23,634 nucleotides of DNA from Eimeria necatrix (lineage: Eukaryota; Apicomplexa; Conoidasida; Eucoccidiorida; Eimeriidae): NCBI RefSeq assembly GCF_000499385.1, contig NW_013654394.1:1-23634 (forward strand), read 5' to 3'. The translations under genes and the position numbers were made by a program. The notes under the pieces were generated by a model. That model did no database searches and was not told the DNA's origin. It saw only the letters and a program-made list of their open reading frames with translations. Of the stretch, positions 1 to 11,360 are shown one piece after another (the stretch's first letter is position 1; each line of letters begins with the position of its first letter).

Positions 1-29
1 GTGCCGCCACACAGCCCCAGCAGCACTTC

Positions 30-640
30 AAGTTGAATTCAAATTGAAATTCAACTTCAAATTGATGTGCAACTGAATGGGAACTGAAGTGAAAATGGAA
101 TCCGAGTTGGAAGTGGGATTGGGAGCGCAAATGGACGTGGAAGCGGGACTGCAACTGGAAATGGGATGGGAAATGTGTTGACAGGCATGAGACACAGAGA
201 TACGAATGTAGATATAAATATATGGATGTGGATATGGATATACGAATATGCAGGAACAGATATGCACATGCAGATTCTGATATACAGATATGATATAGAT
301 ATCTACGAATAGAGATAGATGGCTACCGATACAAGTGTACAAGTATAGATCTAGACACAAATATGCAGGTTTACGTATGTAGATATAGACTGAAACAGAT
401 ACAGGCAAGAATAATATATAATGGACAACATGCAAGTGCAAATGTGGCTACATGTTGCGACAGACGCAGAAATAGACATCTAGACGGATTTACAAATACA
501 GATATAGACAAAGATACATATACACATATAAATGCCAGTACGACTAAATAAATAAATATACAGCTATGCACATGCATACAGATACGGATGTCCATGCAGC
601 TGTTGCCACAGGTCTAGGTACAGATATGCATGTACGCATT
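30..640. repeat. Degenerate 6-bp-periodic satellite
   Basis: The stretch is built from loosely related hexamers. The first part (about 30-190) uses units like GAAATG, GAAGTG and GGATTG. The rest (about 190-640) uses units like GATATA, GATACA, TGGATA and CAGATA. The six-base spacing makes several frames on both strands read as alternating dipeptides such as Val-Tyr or Ile-Tyr, which explains the short open frames here. I see no splice signals or codon pattern that would support a gene. It lies downstream of the last visible E1-beta exon, so it is either inside that gene's next intron or in intergenic DNA. Confidence 0.75.
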
Positions 641-966
641 TCGGTAAAGCCATGAAGCTATAGATTTATAAACACAGGTAAGAATATGAAAGCTGACAAA
701 AATAAACTACTGCACCTAGTTGAGAGTAAGACACAAAAGGCGTATCCATATGCATCGGCCTTTATAAGTTCAAGCACAAGCACTTCGCGCGAAAACAGCA
801 CCGGCAGGAAGGTACTCTTAAAAACCGAACTTCACGAAGCAGGAAAAGAAAAAAATAGAAGTGTAACACAAGTCTTATGGGAAAAGAGTTGAAAATAAAG
901 ATAAAATAGGAAGAAAAGACGAAACAAAAGGCGAAAAAACGGGCTGCTAGTGGCGCGAAGTCCCAC
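641..966. other. AT-rich DNA after the last visible E1-beta exon
   Basis: On the minus strand this follows the GTGGGA donor at 966 and should be the start of the next E1-beta intron. I searched it for the expected continuation of the protein (a conserved Val-Thr-Leu-Val-Ala-Trp-Gly stretch) and did not find it in any frame. It contains purine-rich runs such as GGAAAAGAAAAAAATAG on the plus strand and nothing else I can name. Confidence 0.5.
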
Positions 967-3900
967 GTGCTCTCCCTCCTTGACCACGTCCGCCTTGCTC
1001 AAATCCAGCATATAATCCCCGGTGGGAACTTCGTCAGTGGCAACTCTGTAAAGCGCCTTGGGTTCGAAGAAAAGGCAGGGGTTTTCGTCTCGGATGCAGC
1101 TCAGCAGCAGCCCCTTGGCCTGGTAGGGGCCCCTCGGGATCACAATCTGAACAGCAGCAGCAGCAAAAACCGCCAGCAGCAGCTGCCCTTTCTCGCAACT
1201 CAGCTGTCAAACGCTTCCAAACACGCACTGAGAGATAGGGTTTAGGGTTTAGGGTTTGCAGCTGGAAGGCGATGCCGCTCCCAGGAAGCCCGCAGCCTCG
1301 CCTGGCATAGCGTTTAGCTGTAGGGCTTATGGATTTGGACTTAGGATGTAGGATTTACTTTAAGTCCTGCTGCATGCGCAAAGAATGCCTCCGGAGACTG
1401 GGAGTGGTAGAGCCCTCCGTGGCCCACAGCGCCCCAGGAAGACCTGAAAGTGACTTTCCCGCAGTTCCAGTTGTTGCCGCTGCGGTAACGGAACTTGGCG
1501 GCTTCGTTTACGATCTGCAGCAAAGCACCGAGCAAACTGCTGCTGCCGGTAGCTCTGCGAGGCCCCCTGGACCAGTGGACCACTGGCCCACTGGTGCATA
1601 GACCTCTAGGCTGGGGAGCAGCTGCTCAACCCACTAGTGGAAAGCAGCCCGGGCGCTGCTCAGCGGAGGAGCCAAACAGCAGCCGACAAGCCAATCTTAA
1701 TGCCAAATCGGCAACGGAAATGCACTAATTTATTTTTGAGGCTTTTAATCCTCTCTTTCGCGTAAAAATCCGACAAAAAAAGAAGATAGAATGCACTGCG
1801 GTGGTCGGAAGTTCACCCACAAATGCCGCGGTAGGGAGCCGCAAACACTATACTAATCTATCAGATTGAATAAACAGATTTCGAAGAATCCAGAAGATCA
1901 ATTTACTATTCGGTTGTGAGAGTGGCATAAGAGAAGAACTCTAGCTCGTCGTTTGCAGCCCCATCAACACATTAACGAGCTGACAAGCAGGTGGTGCAGC
2001 AGAAAAACGGGACAAAAGTAAAGAAAGAAACCATTTAATTGATAAATATAAGTTGCATATGTCTAATCAGTGTTTTTCAAACACGTTTTGGCTAGTAATT
2101 CGCTCTTACTTGGTCAAACGCGGGGAAGATGTAATCCCCAAACTGAATTTCAGCAATTGCGGTGTAGCCCACAGCAGCCATGCCCACAGCCATACCGGCG
2201 ATACCCTGCAAGAGGATAACAAAACCGACAGCAAATAAATAAATGAATAAATAAATAATAAACAGGTGGACAAATGGATGTAGGAGGCAAATAAAAAGAT
2301 GAAATCTTTCTCTGGCCAAGCAGTTGGACTCTGTCTTTCCACTTCCCAGTCGAATTTCAACGAGTTAATTCGGTGTAACAGTTTACCAAATTTAACTCAA
2401 GTGCGAAATTGCAAATCATTAAGCTTAAGTCCCCAATTCATATTTGCCCATCTAATTACCGCCATCTGCTTTGTGTTCCCAGTTTATTTGCTCTCCATTT
2501 ATTTATTTTGCGTTTATTTATTCAATTATAATTTCTCGACAACGCAAAGAAGTACAAAACCCGTTGGACGAAATGTTCGTGAAAAGCGCGCAGACGCGCA
2601 GAACCTCACTTAAGCAATTCATGAACTAACTGGCTTACAAGTCAAAAACGTAATTAAGTGCTCAGCAGCTCGACCGACAAACTAATTAATTATTTAAATA
2701 CTTAATTTTAAATCATTTATAAACGAATTTGTTCCTCTTACCTGCTCTGAAAGCGGGGTATTGAAGACCCTGTGGTGCCCAAATTTGTCTCGCAGGTCCA
2801 CCGAGCAGCGGAAGACTCCCCCAAAAGCAACATCTTCCCCGAAAACGCATGCCCTGGACAAAGTAGAGTGCAAATAAATAGATAAAATAAAAGAAATAGA
2901 AATATATTACAATAAATAAACAAATAAATGTAAGTGGGTGAATGAAACAGGCTTTATTTGTGGCCAAGTAATAGACGAGAGCGTAACGGCTTCAGGAATG
3001 CAGTCAGTGGGCTGCAAACGCGGCATCCGCTATTGCCTCAAAAAGATGAAAAAGTAGAAAATACGAAAAATTATATAATTTAAATACAATTAAAAGAAAT
3101 GTGCCTAACTGGCCTTGCACAGGGCAGCCACTTCGCCAACAAGCACTTGGCCAACTAAGACGCGAGAAAAAGCAAGAAAAAAGTATCTTTACTTCGTCAC
3201 GGGCGCCGCACAGATGTGGCGTCTATGCATGTAATTAAATTCATTAATATATCCTCAAATACAGTAAAATATGCTTGTTAATAGATGGCCTTCATAAATG
3301 CATGCAAGTTCAAGAACAAATGCACACCAATCAACTGAAAGCCGCCTTTATCTCCCCCGAATTCTTCAGAAACCGAATCAAACAAACAAAACCCCCACGT
3401 GTACGTACACCTTAACAAGTGAAAATTGCCCACAGTGACCCTTTAAGCAATCGTTGGACTCCTATACATGATTGGAATGGCGCAGCACGAGCAGCAGCAG
3501 CAGCAGCAGCAGCAGTCGCTGCTGCAACAGCAGCAGCAGCCGTGGCAGACGCAGTGGAGCTTTCTTTTATCGCTACCTCTGCAGATGCGGCTGTTGGCGC
3601 TGCATGCTGGGCGGCTGCTGCTGCTGCTGCTGCTGCGTCTGCTGCCGCTGCTGCTGCGTCTGCTGCTGCTGCTGGAGCACTTACGTGGGGTCTGTCTCCA
3701 GAGCAATGTGCATGGCGGAGTTGATGGCCGTGAAGAGATTCATGCTGGTGGTGGGGCCGTGGTCAGGCCTGGGGGAAGTGGACGTGCGGCAGGCAACTGT
3801 GAGGTCAGTGCCGGGGCCGTGGGCAAAGCCACGTTTCTGAGAGCCGTTGGGGCCCCATGTTGCGTGCAAGGGCACAGAAGCCAGAGACGGGGCCCTGAAA

Positions 3901-3989
3901 GCGGCTAGGGGGCCCCTGTTGAGGCGGACCCTGCTCAGGGGAGCTGGGGTCAAAAGAGAGAGAAAACGAGAGGCTGCGTGCGGCGCCAT
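967..3989 (-). CDS. BCKDHB: Branched-chain alpha-keto acid dehydrogenase E1 beta subunit, partial (C-terminus off window)
   Basis: This is the beta subunit of the thiamine-diphosphate E1 component of the mitochondrial 2-oxoacid dehydrogenase complex, which decarboxylates branched-chain keto acids; in Toxoplasma and Plasmodium this complex replaces mitochondrial pyruvate dehydrogenase. Minus-strand exons are 3989-3685, 2853-2742, 2205-2110, 1514-1359 and 1146-967. Phases join exactly (2+1 across the first junction, then 0), giving 283 residues. Exon 1 starts at the only suitable ATG with an Arg-rich, acid-free leader typical of mitochondrial import, and ends in [11 protein letters not shown]. 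Later exons carry [30 protein letters not shown] joined to [27 protein letters not shown] and NPCLFFEPK, all close to the family. Donors are GTAAGT, GTAAGA, GTAAGA, GTAAAT and GTGGGA. The transketolase C-terminal domain, roughly 110 residues by comparison with the human protein, is not in the window. Confidence 0.95.
1236..1257 (+). repeat. Interstitial telomere-type repeat, three TTTAGGG units
   Basis: Three units of TTTAGGG on the plus strand lie inside the E1-beta intron between the exons ending at 1359 and starting at 1146. In the transcript sense the array is C-rich (CCCTAAA). Its position in an intron about 90 bases upstream of a 3' splice site shows that it is not a chromosome end. Confidence 0.85.
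3489..3684. repeat. CAG and CTG runs in E1-beta intron 1
   Basis: A plus-strand CAG run at about 3490-3540 is followed by CTG-rich sequence at about 3613-3680, ending at the exon 1 donor (GTAAGT read on the minus strand at 3684). In the pre-mRNA the order is CAG first and CUG about 100 bases later, so the two could pair. Plus-strand reading frames here give poly-Gln, poly-Ala or poly-Cys and are by-products of the repeat, because the minus-strand exon boundary is well supported. Confidence 0.75.
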
Positions 3990-5344
3990 GCTCGGATTCC
4001 GGCGCTGTGTGCAGCTACAAGCCCAAAAAAGCAAAAGAAATGAAGGGGTTCACTTTATTCGTCTGTTAAACGAATACTTGGGCTGCGCGCACACCTGAAA
4101 ACTGCTCGCGACCGAGCCCAACACGCAGCAGACAGGAGGAGCCCCAGCAAGGACTCCCAGGGAACTAAGAAACAAATAATTGGCTAATTTTGGGTCCTAA
4201 TCATCAAACCTACACGTAACACCTTAACTGATATTATTCTTACTTTCTGTGCTCTGTTTAGCTCATAGAACGACTGCGGCCGCGCTGCAGCTACGCCGCC
4301 GCTGCGTCGGCTGCTGCTGCTGCGGCTGCTGCTGTTATAGGCTGTGTGGACGTCTCATTCGTCTATAACTTATTTTTCTATGCATATAGCCATTTTAATT
4401 AATTTTATGCTTATGAATAAGGAGTTAAGCGTTTCTGGCGCCACCCTGGGGCCCCCCACCGTCAGCATGTGGCAATTCATAATCAATTGACCTGTGGTAT
4501 ACTCCCAGTTATAGGCCTGCTAGGTGTGCTGCCTTGAGCAATCACATGAATATTGGAGTAATTCTTGTGCATGGTTACGGCCTACTCACTCTAATGCAAC
4601 TCTGAATGGCCCACAGTGGTGTAGGGCTTCAAGGGCCTCGATCGCCTATTTCGGCCCCAGCACAGGAATGCATTTAGTTGCTAAAACCAACGCAGTTGAC
4701 TCGAGAGCGTCTGTTGTGCACCATAGTTTACAAAAGAGGCTTGATTTTATAACGAAGTCTGTGAGAGGCTGGCCCCCTATCGATTCCTCCGTACATTTGT
4801 GTGTAGAGCTAGCGCTTTCCCACGGGGAAGACTTCTATAAGGCTACAGAATAAGTGAATTCCATAGACAAAACAATGCTGTAGAATAGCCGGCACAGATC
4901 AGACATCCATGAGCCTCAACAACAACTTCATCAGGATCCATGGAGGCCCCTCAGTAAGGCTCTCAGCAGCAATTCAGAGCGTAGCGCCTGTTTTTCGGCT
5001 CAAGCACAAATATTTCCCTATGCATTAAAGGCTCACAGAATAGTAAAAAACTGAACTGAACAGTAAAGAAGTGAGTGGGCTGATGCTGGCATCCAGAAGA
5101 AACTGGGGTTGCCTGACGGCTTTTGTGGCAATATATCGTGAAGTCCTCGCAGCTCCTTTTGCAACCCCCAATAAGAAAACCATTGACTCAGGCCTCAGCA
5201 GCCCCACTATATATTTCAACTATTTGTTTACTTCTTTTCTGGCTAGGCGTAATGGTATTTATTGCTCCGTAGCATCTTTAACTGTTTGCTTGGCAGAAAA
5301 ACTCATTGCCTCCTTTAAACGTTACGGAAGCACACACTAGGTGT
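3990..5344. other. Upstream flank of the E1-beta gene, no gene recognised
   Basis: This should contain the 5' UTR and promoter of the minus-strand E1-beta gene. A short GC-rich patch at about 4279-4336 holds imperfect CTG/CCG triplets. Beyond it the composition becomes balanced and repeat-free. An open frame of 110 codons at 4524-4853 on the plus strand shows no motif I recognise and no convincing splice partners, so I leave it unannotated. Confidence 0.4.
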
Positions 5345-5695
5345 TCACCAGAAGTCAAGTCTTTTCTCTAAGACCTCAAAATGTCTTTTCTCAGCTTTTT
5401 GAAAACCTTCCCACCGCAGAGTTCCCCTATACATGAACACACTAGGCCTTAGGCTTACCTGCACTTTAAAAACACTCGCGCACGCCGCTGCAATGGACTC
5501 CGGCTCATTGACTGGGAGCCACCGCTCTGGTGTTTCCACTAATATAAATCTACATAAATAATCGAGAAGCAAATGTCCTGTGGACGTCTGCCTTTTGTTG
5601 ACGAGAAGTTCTGCGAAACGAGTGGAGTGGCCCATGAAGATCAAAAAGATATTCACAGCGCCGTAGGCTCGAGGCATTGGGTCAGTTAGCTTCAT
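5345..5695 (-). CDS. Possible exon or small hypothetical protein, weak
   Basis: This is a minus-strand frame of 116 codons with a true ATG at 5695, in DNA free of the repeats that create false frames elsewhere. The part down to 5459 reads as ordinary mixed-composition protein (for example ERWLPVNEPESIAAACASVF). It is followed by a good donor, CAG then GTAAGC at 5458, so the real coding part, if any, may be 5695-5460 or so and spliced on. I found no matching downstream exon and recognise no family. A chance frame remains quite possible; the sequence offers neither a repeat nor a neighbour to decide it. Confidence 0.2.
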   Translation of the reverse strand: MKLTDPMPRAYGAVNIFLIFMGHSTRFAELLVNKRQTSTGHLLLDYLCRFILVETPERWLPVNEPESIAAACASVFKVQVSLRPSVFMYRGTLRWEGFQKAEKRHFEVLEKRLDFW

Positions 5696-8600
5696 GGCCC
5701 TCCAGATTTTACTTAAATACCGTCGCGAAGTAACACCGCTGGGCTAAACAGCGTCGACTTCCCGTATCATTAGCCATTCTGTGGCAAAGTTTGCCTGCCC
5801 TGCCTACGATAATTGTCGTTTTCACCCCTAAAAGCAGTTGCGTGCTCTTATATTTACCTCTTTGTGCACGGACTAATGGTGCTGTTCCCAGCAGGCACGC
5901 AGCTATCTGTCTGAAGAATGAACGCCCCGACGGAGAGGCCATCGATATGCTAGGATGCCAAGCAAGTAGAGTATTACTCAAGCAAAGCATTTACTCATCC
6001 AGGACTCGCCAGCCTTATCAGCACAAGCTTGTGGCTTGAAATCAGCTAGTTGGAGGCGTAAAAACGCAGAAGAAACGGGGATATCGCTGCGTGGTTTGAA
6101 AGACAATGAAAGCGGCTATAAACTGCGCGTACGACAGTGGGAAATCGTGCTATTTGCACATAAGGCACATCCAGAGCCAAGAGTACTGTTCAAGTTTCAC
6201 TGCGTCTTTGTTAGGACTGTGTAAACGGCTGCAAAAGCAAATAAGGTATTAAAGCCCGCGCTTCTCAAGCTGTCACAGGGTGGGACCCAAGGCGTGCGAT
6301 TTTCCTCTGTAGTCTAATTAATGGTTAAGTAGGGTGCCTGAGGTCACTTTCTGGCTTGAAGGGCTAAAATGGCTCCGCACTAACGAATCCTCTGAACTGC
6401 TTGAGCCATTATACATGCTTTGGGAGAAAAACACCAACATGGCATTATACTGCTGGAGCCAACCCCACTGGTCTGAAAAAGTACGAAAGAACCCAGCTGC
6501 CTATTGGCTCACGGGGATACCTTTTATGAGGCTGCAGCTCTGCCACAGCCTCAGCACAACATGAAAATAATGCCACGAAATGGGTCGCTAAGCTTTCACC
6601 CTTGTACGATTCATGGCCATAATGTAGTTTTGCTTTAGCCATCTGAGAAGCTGGGTAAGCAGCTCCTAAGAACATGCCCATCAAGTTGACAAATTCAGCT
6701 GGTAAGTTGTGTGCAAGGCATTTCCAAGGCCGCTGCTCTTTTCTCAGCTGCGAATAAGGCTTTCTCTTGTCAAAACAGAAAGGTTGAATGCCTTGGAAGG
6801 CATCGAGCGCCTGACTAATGTGTAGCGCGGAACACTATAAAATAGCCCATAAACGGCTTTTCACGGTCATAGAATTCAAAAATGTAGTAACTAGCATTAA
6901 TTATCATGCAGAGAGACTTAATATTTAGGACATCGGGCTCTGCAGCTACGCCCAGGGTCTCGGGCAGGCAAGAGACACCGATGCTGCACGCCCCACGCAG
7001 CGAAGAAGAATGATCAAAAGAGAAACAAATGTATTTCTTGAGCCTTGGACCTACAATTACGTTGTTTCGAACCTTTAAATGTTTAGGCGGTGTACTTGGC
7101 CAGCAGTGGTAGGTATAAACGTTTGTATCCAGAACACGAGAGACACACAATCGGAATGCTGGCTTTAGCTTGCGCGATGATGGCTAAGGGATAATACTAA
7201 GTAAGGTTACTGCTGTGTTTCACGAACTGTTCTGTGGACGATGCAAGGCTCAGAGTTTTAACCAGGTTTCTGCGGAGGGATGCGACCGAAGCCCACTCAT
7301 AGATGTAATGCGCTGCAAATATTAGCATTTGGCCAAATTCCCCTCATTTCCTGAATCCTGCACGTTTTCAAAGCATCCTTTGAAGGAAACCGAGCGGGGC
7401 GTGGCATCATGTACAGGCCCGTGGAGCTGGAAGTCAACTCCCACATAGAGTGCCTGCTGAGCAGCGGTCGCCTCCCATGGTGTGCATTCAACTTCAACAC
7501 AACTAATTATGCGGTTTATTCTGATAGCAGTCTTATTTGGGTGTCGGGTGTATCCCAAGCTGCGCTGAGGGAGCTGCAGCGCAGCTGCTGTGTAGCTGGA
7601 GCTAGAGAACTGCGAGGAAGACAGGTGAAATCACCAGCAACTAATTGGTGCAGAAACACTTAGTGGGCTGCTATTGGGCAGGATTGCCTGGTGAGGCCTA
7701 AAATGAGCACCCAAGAATCCATACATATGCCTTCAGACAAAAACCAGACGGAAATAACAATTCAGTGAGTCATAAACCCCGAGCCCTCAAGCACAGGTGA
7801 GAAACGTGACCGGTTTGTTACCTGAAATAAAGTGGCAGACAAGCCTAAGAATGCTTAGCTTCATTCCTTATATCTTGTGCAATTTTTTATGCGGCACAGA
7901 GATAAATGATGTAACAGTGTGATTTATGTATGATGCACTTGCGTATTGGTCCCTTTCATTGCAGCATGGTGGACATCATATATAATTATTTCTTCCTATT
8001 CTATCCCTGCTTTACAGAGCAAGAAAAGATCACCTATCACTATTGTGTCACAGCAGATATGTGAGCACACCCAAGACTAATAATATTATGGATACTCTAA
8101 CTATTATGGCCAATAAAACTCCTTATTATTTACAGTTAATAGCGAACATTTATACATGCGAGATACGAATGGTAAAACGAAGGAAAAATGAGGACAATGA
8201 CCCCTCAGCTCGACGGAATGAACGTGAAAGAATTATTGTTGCGCTTCTCAAGCTCTATGATTTACTTGCAGTGCTCCAGTGGCATAAATGTGATGAGGCT
8301 TATGCATGTTAGGGAACTTCTACACGACTGTCCAGAGCCCTAGTTTGTTGCAGCAGCAAACAGCAATAAGTACACACTCATGAGGGAACACCCACATTGG
8401 GAAGGTTGCGTTCATCCAAATGTTATGGGGAAGCTGCTTTCATCTTACTATTTTGTCTGTCACTACCTCTTCATGGTAATTCACGAAATTCTGTTGCTTC
8501 CACAAGTTATTTATAATGTAATTAAGCGTTTTTTAGCCATCCCAGGCAAATTGGTACCGTTGACACGCAGCACGATGGCCCATGCGCGCAAATGACTTCA

Positions 8601-8894
8601 GGGAGTTTCGTGGATATGAAACGGCCTGTGGTACCTCTAGTGGCTGCACAAGTGCAATGTGGCCAAGAGCTCTTTGGTGTGCAGTACACTCGTTTCACAA
8701 GTCCAAGTTTGGCTTCTGGATCATAGAGAGGCGGGGCCAGCCTGCCCTCGTATTGGAGCAAGAGCGAGGCTCTTGGCAACACAAAGTGTTGGGAGCTAAA
8801 AACGAATTGTATTGAGAGTTGCCGTTGTTGCACAATGTTTTCCGGCGATTCGTGCAAGGGGTTTTGACCTCTGCAACCAAATACTAACCTAGTT
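5696..8894. other. Repeat-poor region, no gene recognised
   Basis: About 3.2 kb of balanced composition lacks CAG runs and telomere-type heptamers. Open frames of 60-110 codons occur on both strands, for instance at 6815-7150 minus, 7409-7663 plus and 8522-8857 minus. None shows a domain, a reverse-transcriptase or transposase motif, or consistent splice phase with a neighbour. Exons with weak conservation cannot be excluded by eye. I see no tRNA-like or rRNA-like sequence. Confidence 0.4.
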
Positions 8895-9062
8895 GGGAAC
8901 TATGGAGGCTTTCTCTCTTGAAAGAGAATTATGACCGTTGTAGAGACTTGTCCATATCACTTAGAGCAAAACCACTATGGGAACTTTGGAGGCTTTCTCT
9001 CTTGAAAGAGAATTATGACCGTTGTAGAGACTTGTCCATATCACTTAGAGCAAAACCACTAC
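8895..9062 (+). repeat. 84-bp tandem direct duplication
   Basis: The segments 8895-8978 and 8979-9062 are head-to-tail copies of 84 bases that differ at only two positions (A/T at 8902 versus 8986, and T/C at the last base). Each copy contains a short inverted repeat, TTCTCT then AGAGAA, that could form a small hairpin. The near identity suggests a recent duplication. It stands out because the surrounding 7 kb has almost no repeats. Confidence 0.95.
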
Positions 9063-11360
9063 AAAGTAGCGGCCTAAGTTACATCTGAGTGAACGCTCTT
9101 CGCAGATGTTCCGCGCGGGTATGGTGAAGTCCCGACTAAACTGGTTTGCCCACTTTTCTGTTTCCCTTTATGTTGTCTCGTAGTTAAGGTATTTTGGCAC
9201 TAACCGTTGCAGCTCTCGGCTTTTTGCCAGATTCTGTTTCAATTTGTCGAAGTCTTACCTGTGCCGTGTTGAATGGATCCCGTAAAGCACACATGCAAAT
9301 GGAATGTCACACTGCGGAGTTCGGGACGTTGTTTGTTCATGAAACGGGGTGCAAACTGTGGGCGTGTAACTTCTATTGATGAAACACATTTTCGAGGATT
9401 TGGGAACAACTGTTTACTATTTGAGGCCTTGCATTTGCCGACGTCGTTGAGGGCAAAAGGCCTAGGGAAAACCGTCTGGTGGAAGTCGACGAAATGTTGA
9501 ATGCGTTGCGGGCATGAACAACAAGTCCAAGGCTCACCCGGCAGTGCTGCTGTTTGATACGCATGCTAATGCACAGCTAGCTGGAGCAAAAAGCCAAGAG
9601 CTCAGCCAAGACTATGCCGTGCACCCAGTGCGTAAACTCTTGCTCGTAAATCGTGTACCCAAGCACTCTACCACCGTCGTAAGACCGTTTGAGCTGCTCT
9701 GATAGTGTTAAGGGCGATCTTATGGTGTGCTATGAAGAGCGAAGCAATGCCCAGCTGGACCGATGTTCCTTCCCCACAAGGAGCTGCTCCGTGGCTGCAC
9801 CGATGTGAATGAGTGCAATAAAAAATGAGAAAAATAATACGAGGGAATGAGGCCACACAGAAAAGAACTATTAGGAGGGCTTGACGCGGCGTAGGAGGAG
9901 CTGATGCATTGGACGGCTGGTGACAGCAAATGGACAACACTTCAAACTTTGGCTTTGCAGCTTAACGCTGAAAGCGCAGTATAACAGCTCAGCACCAAGG
10001 CAGAGGGGCCCCATTAGAGTCATATTTAATTTAAATTGTATCGGAAGGCCGGATAGATTAGTGCTATCCACTGAAATAACAGTGTGTGTAATCCACTGAA
10101 ATAAGGATGCACTGCCTACACAGAGGCACAACGGAACGGTGGGCAATACGCCGCGGCCAGCAGCGGTTGAAGGCAAATGTAAAGTTGCCTTCAAACTAGT
10201 TAAAGGCGGAATACAGAGACAAAGAAAAGGGTAGATGAGAGGCCTTCAGACATTATATTTTCAGAGCTGGCTACCCAGCTGGTATGTGGCTGCTGCGGGC
10301 TGTTGTGTGGTCATGGCTGCTTGTCACACCTGCTGGTAGCGCAGGGTGCCGTTCAAGGGACAATTTAGGATTTTGGGGCATAAAAGAGGAAATCTTCGGC
10401 CTTTTTATATCAAGCTCTTCACTGCTAAAACCCTGTTTGCTTTAGGATTCAACTCGGTGAGCTCCCCTCCGCCTACCGCGTCACGGTGTGGGTTTGAAGG
10501 CGGCAAAGCGCGATGGTGCGCTGTTACGCCAGTTGAGGGCTCTTCCCTTTGGTGTTTCACTTGATTTATATTTTGGTTTAGTCTCTGAAACAGTTCGTAA
10601 GCGGACTGGACCCAGGCTGCACGCAGGGTAGATAGAGCCGGAAGCGGTTTGTTCAGCCCTTCAGCTCGTTGCGCCGTAAGCCGTGTCTTCAGCTGATAAG
10701 TGCATCTTGTGTCGCCTCTGGCTCTCTACAACTTCTTTTTATTCCGTGTCTCACACTCGCGGCGCTTTTGAGACCCGTCCAGGCCCCCCCCTACCTGCCT
10801 TCCTGCCCTTACTGATCATTCTTGAACTTGAACGAGGGCAATACCGCCCGCGATACCCCACCTGAGAGCCCAGCTAGCTGTTCCGGAGTTTCTTTGCTAT
10901 ATTCTGATCCACGGGCAGGCCTTTAGGCCACTTAAAGGGCCAAGGGGGCGGCGAGGCAGCGGGCCAGGAATGCCTGTGGGCCGCTCTGGGCACATTGCCT
11001 TCTGTGGGCGCTTGGCGAGTTTCTGTGTTGTGCCTGGGCTCTCTGTGCTAGAGGCTTGTTTTGAGTGCTGTGAAAAGTGCATTTGATGCATGCATGCGCC
11101 CCGGCTGCCTTCCCTGGCCGCTGTCGCGGCTCTTCCTGCGGGGATTGGTTTCTTTCCTTCACGATGGCTTTGTTCCCTGTGTTCCGGACTTCTCCGATTC
11201 GCATCCTCAACGCAGAGCTGCCGAAAGCGGGACTCTTTTGCTGCTGCCCCCGAGCGGCCGCGCCCCATTCTGTCTTTGCTGCTTTTGCTTGTGGTGCTGC
11301 TGCAGATCAAAGTGCATGCGAAGAGCGCCACTGTTGGAGCCATCCCCGCGAGGATTGACG
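9063..11360. other. Upstream flank of the MIF4G gene, no gene recognised
   Basis: From 9063 to about 10650 the DNA is balanced and featureless to my reading. From about 10650 it becomes GC-rich as it approaches the MIF4G gene start and probably holds its promoter and 5' UTR. A minus-strand frame of 148 codons at 10897-11343 is rich in Arg, Pro and Gly and looks like a by-product of the GC content. In-frame upstream starts for the MIF4G protein exist at about 11088 and 11319 but read as Cys- and Leu-rich sequence, so I did not use them. Confidence 0.4.

Noticed and set aside
3419..3908. Plus-strand poly-Ala, poly-Gln and poly-Cys reading frames
   Set aside because: They overlap the well supported first exon and intron of the minus-strand E1-beta gene and arise from CAG/CTG runs, which lack stops in every frame.
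10897..11343. Minus-strand frame of 148 codons upstream of the MIF4G gene
   Set aside because: It is Arg/Pro/Gly-rich in GC-rich DNA, with no motif or splice partner; more likely a by-product of the 5' flank.
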